In this document: positions 57,121 to 64,000 of the stretch, in pieces | Layout: each line of letters starts with the position of its first letter | How positions within the stretch are numbered: position 1 is the stretch's first letter | From: Shewanella sp. SNU WT4 | Lineage (GTDB): Bacteria > Pseudomonadota > Gammaproteobacteria > Enterobacterales > Shewanellaceae | Reading direction: 5' to 3' | Assembly: GCF_006494715.1 (NCBI RefSeq) | Contig: NZ_CP041151.1 | Coordinates: 310,001 to 374,000 of the forward strand | DNA length: 64,000 nucleotides | Notes under the pieces: model-generated | What the model was told of the DNA's origin: nothing | The model's input: only the letters and a program-made list of their open reading frames with translations | Database searches by the model: none | Position numbers and translations under genes: made by a program

Positions 57121-59217
57121 GTGGCTCGTACAACTCCAATTGAGCGTTACCGTAATATCGGTATTTGTGCTCACGTTGACGCTGGTAAAACCACTACGAC
57201 AGAACGTGTACTGTTTTATACCGGATTGTCTCATAAGATCGGTGAAGTTCACGATGGTGCAGCAACAACTGACTGGATGGTGCAAGAGCAAGAGCGAGGC
57301 ATTACTATCACCTCTGCGGCCGTGACCACCTTCTGGCGCGGTATGGATGCTCAGTTCACTGAACATCGTATTAATATCATTGATACTCCTGGTCACGTTG
57401 ACTTTACCATTGAAGTTGAGCGCTCATTACGCGTGCTTGATGGTGCTGTGGTAGTCTTTTGTGGTTCATCTGGAGTAGAGCCCCAATCTGAAACAGTATG
57501 GCGTCAAGCTGACAAATACCACGTTCCGCGTATGGTGTTTGTGAACAAGATGGACCGTGCTGGCGCTGATTTTGATCGCGTAGTGAATCAAATTCGTAAG
57601 CGCTTGGGTGCGACCTGTGTACCTATTCAAATGAATATCGGTGCCGAAGAGAATTTTAAAGGGGTTGTTGACCTGATTAAGATGAAAGCCATTAACTGGA
57701 ATGAAGCAGACCAGGGTATGACTTTTACTTATGAGCCAATTCCTGAGCACTTAGTGGCGAAAGCAACTGAGATGCGTGAGTACCTGGTTGAAGCAGCGGC
57801 AGAGGCCACTGACGAGCTGATGGATAAATACCTAGAAGAAGGTGATTTGTCAGAAGAAGAAATTAAGCTCGCGCTGCGCCAACGTACCATTAATAACGAA
57901 ATTGTATTAGCAACCTGCGGTAGTGCCTTTAAGAATAAAGGTGTTCAAGCTGTGCTTGATGCCGTGGTTGAATATCTGCCAGCCCCAATCGATGTGCCTG
58001 CCATTAAAGGTATCGATGAGGATGAGCAAGAAGTTGAGCGTCATGCTGAAGATGATGCCCCGTTCTCTGCGTTGGCATTTAAAATTGCAACTGACCCATT
58101 TGTCGGTACCTTGACCTTTATTCGTGTATATTCCGGTGTATTAGAGTCAGGTTCAGCCGCTTATAACTCAGTAAAAATGAAACGTGAGCGTATTGGCCGT
58201 ATCGTGCAGATGCATGCTAATGACCGCAACGAATTAAAAGAAGTACGTGCCGGTGATATCGCCGCATTGATTGGCTTGAAAGATGTGACCACAGGCGATA
58301 CCTTGTGTGACCCTGATCACAAAGTAATTCTTGAGCGCATGGAATTTCCTGAGCCAGTGATTACTATCGCAGTAGAGCCAAGATCGAAAGCTGATCAAGA
58401 TAAGATGGGTATCGCGCTACAAAAGTTAGCCGCAGAAGATCCATCTTTCCGTGTAGAGACCGATGAAGAGTCAGGGCAAACCCTGATTTCTGGTATGGGT
58501 GAGCTACACTTGGATATCATCGTTGACCGCATGCGCCGTGAGTTTAGCGTTGAATGTAACGTTGGTAAGCCACAAGTTGCCTATCGTGAAACTATCCGCT
58601 CAGCGGTTGAAGTTGAAGGCAAGTTTGTTCGTCAGTCAGGCGGTCGCGGTCAATTTGGTCACGTATGGTTAAAGCTGGAGCCGCAAGAAGAAGGCTTTGG
58701 TTATGAATTCGTCAACGCTATTGTTGGTGGTGTTATTCCAAAGGAATACATTCCAGCCGTTGACAAAGGTATCCAAGAACAGACGAAGAATGGCGTACTT
58801 GCCGGCTTCCCTGTGTTGGACGTGAAAGTCACTTTATTCGATGGTTCATATCATGATGTGGATTCGAATGAGATGGCTTTCAAGGTTGCAGGTTCTATGG
58901 GCTTCAAGAAGGGTGCGCTTCAAGCCAACCCTGTGTTGCTCGAGCCTTGCATGAAAGTTGAGGTAACTACCCCTGAAGATTATATGGGTGACGTGGTCGG
59001 AGATCTGAGCCGTCGCCGCGGAATAATCGAAGGAATGGACGATGGCATCGGTGGTGTTAAACTGGTCCATGCTGTAGTACCTTTATCTGAAATGTTTGGT
59101 TATGCGACTGATTTGCGGTCCGCATCTCAGGGTCGTGCTTCATACTCTATGGAGTTTTTGAAGTACGCTGAAGCACCACAAAACATTGCTAAGGCAGTGA
59201 TCGAGTCCCGCAATTAA
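57121..59217 (+). CDS. fusA: Elongation factor G
   Basis: 698-residue translocase GTPase starting at GTG (57121). G1 [16 protein letters not shown]3 [21 protein letters not shown] and G4 [10 protein letters not shown] are intact; domains II-V follow, with [19 protein letters not shown] and the C-terminal [37 protein letters not shown] hairpin lies between rpsG and fusA. Confidence 0.98.
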   Translation: MARTTPIERYRNIGICAHVDAGKTTTTERVLFYTGLSHKIGEVHDGAATTDWMVQEQERGITITSAAVTTFWRGMDAQFTEHRINIIDTPGHVDFTIEVERSLRVLDGAVVVFCGSSGVEPQSETVWRQADKYHVPRMVFVNKMDRAGADFDRVVNQIRKRLGATCVPIQMNIGAEENFKGVVDLIKMKAINWNEADQGMTFTYEPIPEHLVAKATEMREYLVEAAAEATDELMDKYLEEGDLSEEEIKLALRQRTINNEIVLATCGSAFKNKGVQAVLDAVVEYLPAPIDVPAIKGIDEDEQEVERHAEDDAPFSALAFKIATDPFVGTLTFIRVYSGVLESGSAAYNSVKMKRERIGRIVQMHANDRNELKEVRAGDIAALIGLKDVTTGDTLCDPDHKVILERMEFPEPVITIAVEPRSKADQDKMGIALQKLAAEDPSFRVETDEESGQTLISGMGELHLDIIVDRMRREFSVECNVGKPQVAYRETIRSAVEVEGKFVRQSGGRGQFGHVWLKLEPQEEGFGYEFVNAIVGGVIPKEYIPAVDKGIQEQTKNGVLAGFPVLDVKVTLFDGSYHDVDSNEMAFKVAGSMGFKKGALQANPVLLEPCMKVEVTTPEDYMGDVVGDLSRRRGIIEGMDDGIGGVKLVHAVVPLSEMFGYATDLRSASQGRASYSMEFLKYAEAPQNIAKAVIESRN

Positions 59218-59295
59218 TTTTGGCTGGGGCAGGCCTGCAATTTTGACTGATTATCTCCCGAATGACGGGTATTTCTGAAAAGAAAGGAATTTATC

Positions 59296-60480
59296 GTGGC
59301 TAAAGCTAAATTTGAACGTAAAAAACCCCACGTTAACGTGGGCACCATCGGTCACGTTGACCATGGTAAAACCACTCTGACCGCTGCTATTTCACACGTA
59401 CTGGCTAAAACCTACGGTGGTGAAGCTCGTGATTTCGCACAAATCGATAACGCTCCAGAAGAGCGTGAGCGCGGTATTACCATTAATACCTCTCACATCG
59501 AATATGACACTCCTTCACGCCACTATGCGCACGTAGACTGTCCAGGTCACGCCGATTATGTTAAAAACATGATCACTGGTGCTGCTCAGATGGACGGCGC
59601 TATCCTGGTAGTTGCTTCTACTGATGGTCCAATGCCACAGACTCGTGAGCACATCCTGCTTTCTCGTCAGGTAGGTGTACCTTTCATCATCGTATTCATG
59701 AACAAGTGTGACATGGTAGATGACGAAGAGCTGCTGGAACTGGTTGAGATGGAAGTTCGTGAACTGCTGTCTGAATATGACTTCCCAGGTGATGATTTAC
59801 CAGTAATTCAGGGTTCTGCTCTGAAAGCACTGGAAGGCGAGCCTGAGTGGGAAGCTAAGATCATTGAACTGGCAGAAGCCCTGGATTCTTATATTCCAGA
59901 GCCAGAGCGTGACATCGATAAGCCATTCCTGCTGCCAATCGAAGACGTATTCTCTATTTCAGGCCGTGGTACTGTAGTAACTGGTCGTGTAGAGCGCGGT
60001 ATCGTTAAAGTTGGTGACGAAGTAGAAATCGTTGGTGTTCGTGACACTACTAAGACTACTTGTACTGGTGTTGAAATGTTCCGTAAACTGCTTGACGAAG
60101 GTCGTGCAGGTGAGAACTGTGGTGTTCTGTTACGTGGTACTAAGCGTGATGACGTAGAACGTGGTCAAGTACTGGCTAAGCCAGGCTCAATCAACCCACA
60201 CACTACTTTTGAATCAGAAGTATACGTACTGTCTAAAGATGAAGGCGGACGTCACACTCCATTCTTCAAAGGCTACCGTCCACAGTTCTACTTCCGTACA
60301 ACTGACGTAACCGGTACTATCGAACTGCCAGAAGGCGTTGAAATGGTAATGCCAGGCGACAACATCAAGATGGTTGTTACCCTGATTTGCCCAATCGCGA
60401 TGGACGAAGGTTTACGCTTCGCTATCCGTGAAGGTGGCCGTACTGTTGGTGCTGGTGTTGTTGCTAAGATCATCGCTTAA
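59296..60480 (+). CDS. tufA: Elongation factor Tu, copy 2 (str operon)
   Basis: 394 residues, protein identical to the copy at 42484, but this gene starts with GTG and the other with ATG. AAAGGA lies upstream. Fourth gene of the str operon; sequence identity with the first copy begins at the second base of the start codon. Confidence 0.98.
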   Translation: MAKAKFERKKPHVNVGTIGHVDHGKTTLTAAISHVLAKTYGGEARDFAQIDNAPEERERGITINTSHIEYDTPSRHYAHVDCPGHADYVKNMITGAAQMDGAILVVASTDGPMPQTREHILLSRQVGVPFIIVFMNKCDMVDDEELLELVEMEVRELLSEYDFPGDDLPVIQGSALKALEGEPEWEAKIIELAEALDSYIPEPERDIDKPFLLPIEDVFSISGRGTVVTGRVERGIVKVGDEVEIVGVRDTTKTTCTGVEMFRKLLDEGRAGENCGVLLRGTKRDDVERGQVLAKPGSINPHTTFESEVYVLSKDEGGRHTPFFKGYRPQFYFRTTDVTGTIELPEGVEMVMPGDNIKMVVTLICPIAMDEGLRFAIREGGRTVGAGVVAKIIA

Positions 60481-60506
60481 TTGCGAACTTAGTTAGACAC
60501 TAAAAG

Positions 60507-60529
60507 AGGAGACTTAGGTCTCCTTTTTT
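60507..60529 (+). terminator. tufA terminator
   Basis: Same hairpin and T-run as after tufB; it separates the str operon from the S10 operon. Confidence 0.92.
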
Positions 60530-60587
60530 ATTGGCTGCGATTTGGATATGGTTAATTGTTCAGAAAAAGCAGATTGTCACGAAATAA

Positions 60588-60616
60588 TTGCACTCATCAA
60601 AAAAAGACCGTATAAT
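60588..60616 (+). promoter_or_regulatory. S10 operon promoter, upstream
   Basis: TTGCAC, 17-bp spacer, perfect TATAAT, with GC-rich CCGCGC discriminator. Confidence 0.78.
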
Positions 60617-60665
60617 CCGCGCACTTTAATAAACAGCATTAATGTTGATTATTCGCACAGCAGGG

Positions 60666-60693
60666 TTGCTATTTAAAAGTAGCCGTGTATAAT
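60666..60693 (+). promoter_or_regulatory. S10 operon promoter, downstream
   Basis: TTGCTA, 16-bp spacer, perfect TATAAT. Two -10 boxes 77 bp apart suggest tandem promoters. Confidence 0.72.
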
Positions 60694-60783
60694 GTGCCCC
60701 TCACTTACTTAAAGTAAGCGAATATATTGATTAAGCAATTGCCTTAATCATAAACAGCGGCTCCGATTGGGAGTCGAACGGTT

Positions 60784-60835
60784 AAATCATCTCGCTCTGC
60801 CTTTCTATATTGAAACGGCTAGAGGGTGATTTTTT
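60784..60835 (+). promoter_or_regulatory. S10 leader attenuator hairpin
   Basis: An interrupted stem (arms near 60784-60801 and 60816-60830; ATCA/TGAT, CTCT/AGAG and CC/GG pairs) ends in six T just before rpsJ. The position fits the L4-controlled attenuator of the E. coli S10 leader. Confidence 0.65.
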
Positions 60836-60850
60836 ATGTGTCCATTTTAG

Positions 60851-61174
<324 letters not shown>

Positions 61175-61201
61175 TTGAGATCCAAAGAAGAGGTTTGAGA
61201 G

Positions 61202-61840
61202 ATGGCTATCGGTCTTATTGGTCGTAAAGTGGGTATGACTCGCATCTTCACTGAAGATGGCGTTTCAATCCCGGTAACCGTAATTGAAGTTGCCGCTAAC
61301 CGTGTTACCCAAGTGAAAACTTTGGAAACTGACGGTTACCGTGCACTGCAAGTTACAACAGGTGCCAAAAAAGCCAATCGCATCACTAAGCCAGAAGCTG
61401 GCCATTTTGCCAAGGCAGGCGTTGAAGCCGGCCGTGGTTTGTGGGAAGTTCGTCTGGCAGACGGTGAAGGCGAAGGCATTGAAGTTGGTGCTGAGCTGAA
61501 CGTTGATATCTTCGCTGATGTAGCGAAAGTAGATGTTACCGGTCAATCAAAAGGTAAAGGTTTCCAGGGCGGCGTTAAGCGTTGGAACTTCCGTACTCAA
61601 GATATGACTCACGGTAACTCCTTGGCGCACCGCGCGAACGGTTCTATCGGTCAGAACCAGTCGCCAGGTCGCGTATTTAAAGGCAAGAAAATGTCAGGCC
61701 ACATGGGTGCCGAGCAAGTAACTACTCAAAATCTAGACGTTGTACGTGTAGATGCTGAGCGTAACCTGCTACTGGTGAGAGGTGCCGTTCCTGGCGCTAC
61801 CAATGGCGACTTGATTATCAAGCCTGCTGTTAAAGCTTAA
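61202..61840 (+). CDS. rplC: 50S ribosomal protein L3
   Basis: 212 residues; [17 protein letters not shown] start and [32 protein letters not shown] loop that approaches the peptidyl-transferase centre, including the Gln that is methylated by PrmB in E. coli. Preceded by GAGAG; 27 nt after rpsJ. Confidence 0.98.
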   Translation: MAIGLIGRKVGMTRIFTEDGVSIPVTVIEVAANRVTQVKTLETDGYRALQVTTGAKKANRITKPEAGHFAKAGVEAGRGLWEVRLADGEGEGIEVGAELNVDIFADVAKVDVTGQSKGKGFQGGVKRWNFRTQDMTHGNSLAHRANGSIGQNQSPGRVFKGKKMSGHMGAEQVTTQNLDVVRVDAERNLLLVRGAVPGATNGDLIIKPAVKA

Positions 61841-61857
61841 GGTCTGAGGAGATAGTA

Positions 61858-62463
61858 ATGGAATTGGTATTGAAAGACGCGCAACGCGCTCTTGAAGTTT
61901 CCGAAACTACCTTCGGCCGTGACTTTAATGAAGCACTGGTTCATCAGGTAGTTGTAGCATACGCTGCAAACGCGCGTCAGGGCACTCGTGCTCAAAAGAC
62001 TCGCGCGGAAGTAACTGGCTCAGGCAAAAAGCCTTGGCGCCAGAAAGGTACGGGCCGTGCTCGTGCTGGTAGTGTGAAAAGCCCAATTTGGCGTGGAGGC
62101 GGCGTAACATTTGCTGCTAAAACTCAAGATCACAGCCAAAAAGTTAACAAGAAGATGTACCGTGGTGCTCTGATGAGCATTCTGTCTGAATTGGTACGTC
62201 AAGACCGTCTGATCGTAGTTGAAGAGTTCTCTGTAGAAGCTCCTAAAACTAAAGAGCTGAAAGCAAAGCTGGCAGCCATGGATTTAGAAGACGTGTTAAT
62301 TGTTACTGCTGAAGTTGATGAGAACTTGTTCTTAGCTGCTCGCAATCTGTACAAGGTTGACGTTCGTGATGTTGCAGGTCTCGACCCTGTAAGTCTGATC
62401 GCTTTCAACAAAGTGCTTGTGACTGCTGCTGCTGTGAAGCAAATCGAGGAGATGCTAGCATGA
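61858..62463 (+). CDS. rplD: 50S ribosomal protein L4
   Basis: 201 residues; the exit-tunnel loop [26 protein letters not shown] is intact (macrolide-resistance positions wild type). L4 is the likely regulator of this operon. Its stop overlaps rplW (ATGA). Confidence 0.98.
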   Translation: MELVLKDAQRALEVSETTFGRDFNEALVHQVVVAYAANARQGTRAQKTRAEVTGSGKKPWRQKGTGRARAGSVKSPIWRGGGVTFAAKTQDHSQKVNKKMYRGALMSILSELVRQDRLIVVEEFSVEAPKTKELKAKLAAMDLEDVLIVTAEVDENLFLAARNLYKVDVRDVAGLDPVSLIAFNKVLVTAAAVKQIEEMLA

Positions 62464-62759
62464 TCCGCGAAGAACGTTTGCTGAAAGTTATTCTGGCTCC
62501 GCACATCTCTGAAAAGAGCACCGTGAACGCCGAAAAAACTAACACTGTAGTTTTCCGTGTAGCTATCGATGCCACTAAGGCTGAGATTAAAGCTGCCGTA
62601 GCAAAGCTATTCGAAGTTGAAGTTGACTCAGTTCGCACTTTGGTAAACAAAGGTAAAACTAAGCGCACCGGTGGCCGTGTTGGTCGTCGCAGCGATTGGA
62701 AAAAAGCCTATGTTACCTTGGCTGCTGGTGCTGATATTGATTTCGTTGGCGCTGAGTAA
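62460..62759 (+). CDS. rplW: 50S ribosomal protein L23
   Basis: 99 residues at the tunnel exit, docking site for trigger factor and [26 protein letters not shown] is conserved. Translationally coupled to rplD. Confidence 0.97.
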   Translation: MIREERLLKVILAPHISEKSTVNAEKTNTVVFRVAIDATKAEIKAAVAKLFEVEVDSVRTLVNKGKTKRTGGRVGRRSDWKKAYVTLAAGADIDFVGAE

Positions 62760-62776
62760 GCAAAGGGAGAATTATC

Positions 62777-63601
62777 ATGGCAATTGTTAAATGTAAGCCA
62801 ACCTCTCCAGGTCGTCGCCACCTTGTAAAAGTGGTTAACACCGACCTGCATAAGGGTAAACCTTTTGCTGGCCTGCTGGCGAAAAAATCTAAGTCTGGTG
62901 GTCGTAACAACACCGGTCGTATCACTGTCCGTCATGTGGGCGGTGGTCATAAGCAACATTATCGTCTGATCGACTTTAAGCGTAACAAAGATGGTATTCA
63001 GGGCAAAGTAGAACGCCTGGAATACGATCCGAACCGTACCGCGAACATCGCGCTGGTTCTGTACGCTGACGGTGAGCGTCGCTATGTTCTTGCCGCTAAA
63101 GGCATGAAAGCTGGTGACCTGATCAAGTCTGGTGTTGATGCTGACATCAAAGTAGGTAATGCACTGCCACTGCGTAACATTCCAGTGGGTTCTGTAGTAC
63201 ACGCTGTTGAAATGAAGCCTGGTAAAGGCGCTCAGATCGCACGTTCTGCAGGTGCTTATGTACAAGTTGTAGCTCGTGATGGTGCCTATGCAACTCTGCG
63301 TCTTCGCTCTGGCGAAATGCGTAAAGTTCCAGTAGATTGCCGCGCGACTTTAGGTGAAGTTGGTAACGCCGAACACATGCTGCGCCAGTTAGGTAAAGCA
63401 GGTGCTAAGCGCTGGAGAGGCATTCGCCCGACAGTGCGTGGTGTTGCAATGAACCCTGTAGATCACCCACATGGTGGTGGTGAAGGTCGTACTTCAGGTG
63501 GTCGTCACCCAGTGACTCCATGGGGCGTTCCTACTAAGGGTTATAAGACTCGTAGTAATAAGCGCACTGACAAGTACATTGTACGTCGTCGTAATAAGTA
63601 A
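62777..63601 (+). CDS. rplB: 50S ribosomal protein L2
   Basis: 274 residues; [19 protein letters not shown] start and the C-terminal [31 protein letters not shown] with the conserved His required for peptidyl-transferase assembly. Confidence 0.98.
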   Translation: MAIVKCKPTSPGRRHLVKVVNTDLHKGKPFAGLLAKKSKSGGRNNTGRITVRHVGGGHKQHYRLIDFKRNKDGIQGKVERLEYDPNRTANIALVLYADGERRYVLAAKGMKAGDLIKSGVDADIKVGNALPLRNIPVGSVVHAVEMKPGKGAQIARSAGAYVQVVARDGAYATLRLRSGEMRKVPVDCRATLGEVGNAEHMLRQLGKAGAKRWRGIRPTVRGVAMNPVDHPHGGGEGRTSGGRHPVTPWGVPTKGYKTRSNKRTDKYIVRRRNK

Positions 63602-63615
63602 TAAGAGGATTCGCC

Positions 63616-63894
63616 ATGCCACGTTCTCTCAAGAAAGGTCCTTTCATTGACCTGCACTTGCTGAAGAAGGTAGAGAAAGCGATGGAAGCCGGTGACAAGA
63701 AGCCAATTAAAACTTGGTCTCGCCGCTCAATGATCATCCCAACTATGATTGGTTTGACCATCGCTGTCCATAATGGTCGTCAGCACGTACCTGTTTTCGT
63801 AACTGACGAAATGATAGGCCATAAACTGGGTGAATTCTCACCAACTCGCACTTATCGCGGCCATGCTGCAGATAAGAAAGCGAAGAAGCGTTAA
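63616..63894 (+). CDS. rpsS: 30S ribosomal protein S19
   Basis: 92 residues ([22 protein letters not shown]), head protein of the 30S; AGAGGA upstream, 14 nt after rplB. Confidence 0.97.
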   Translation: MPRSLKKGPFIDLHLLKKVEKAMEAGDKKPIKTWSRRSMIIPTMIGLTIAVHNGRQHVPVFVTDEMIGHKLGEFSPTRTYRGHAADKKAKKR

Positions 63895-63909
63895 TACGGG
63901 AGGAATAAG

Positions 63910-64000
63910 ATGGAAGTTTTAGCTAAACATCGTTTTGCCCGTACTTCAGCGCAAAAAGCTCGCTTAGTTGCTGATCAGATCCGCGGTTTGCCTGTTTCAA
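63910..64000 (+). CDS. rplV: 50S ribosomal protein L22, N-terminal part (runs off window)
   Basis: The first 30 codons are visible, [20 protein letters not shown] followed by ADQIRG. GGGAGGA precedes the ATG. Position after rpsS is canonical for the S10 operon. Confidence 0.95.
   Translation, partial: MEVLAKHRFARTSAQKARLVADQIRGLPVS

Overview
The window reads as a gammaproteobacterial chromosome, most likely Shewanella. This rests on protein similarity recalled from memory (GlyS, FadB, TrkH, HemG, RpoB, EF-Tu), moderate GC content, and gene order: glyS-glyQ-tag, fadBA-pepQ-yigZ-trkH-hemG-trkA-rsmB-fmt-def-dprA-smg, and an uninterrupted secE-to-S10 block. No search could be run, so the genus is an inference.

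Layout. 1-0.9 kb: 3' end of an IS4-family transposase cut by the window edge. 0.9-8.7 kb: glycyl-tRNA synthetase (glyQS, minus), tag, a large secreted amidohydrolase, a MOSC protein and tusA. This stretch also holds three parS-like palindromes, one a perfect canonical 16-mer, pointing to a ParB-loading region near the replication origin. 8.8-10.1 kb: an IS110/IS1111-type element with 12-bp subterminal inverted repeats and a long non-coding 3' end where a bridge (seeker) RNA would lie. 10.2-15.7 kb: the fatty-acid oxidation pair fadBA (minus) with a PsrA-like operator upstream, divergent from pepQ-yigZ. 15.8-21.2 kb: two TrkH potassium transporters around hemG and a redox-type ArsR regulator, then trkA. 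21.2-31 kb: formyl-Met handling and rRNA methylation (rsmB, fmt, def), then a LysM protein, dprA, smg, a zinc-ribbon protein, tsaC, hemF, a truncated haemoglobin, aroE and yrdB. 31-32.3 kb: a complete IS256-family element with an 8-bp target duplication separates yrdB from yrdA.

33-38.6 kb: one complete rRNA operon (two promoters, boxA, 16S, 23S, tRNA-Val, 5S, terminator). Its left flank (aroE-yrdB-yrdA) is the flank of E. coli rrnD and its right flank (murB-birA-coaA-tRNAs-tuf) is that of E. coli rrnB, so this operon joins two neighbourhoods that are separate in E. coli.

38.9-64 kb: murB, birA, coaA (minus), four tRNAs (Thr-Tyr-Gly-Thr) and tuf; secE-nusG; rplKA; rplJL-rpoBC; rpsL-rpsG-fusA-tuf; and the start of the S10 operon (rpsJ-rplC-rplD-rplW-rplB-rpsS-rplV). 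Readable promoters precede the rrn operon, the tRNA-tuf unit, secE, rplK, rplJ, rpsL and rpsJ. Leader structures of the L10 type (before rplJ) and L4/S10 attenuator type (before rpsJ) are recognisable. The two tuf genes are near-identical and share the same terminator.

Most of the window is conserved housekeeping DNA. The points most worth following up are the parS cluster, the IS1111-type element and its unannotated RNA region, the rrn junction, and several palindromes that overlap promoters or stop codons.
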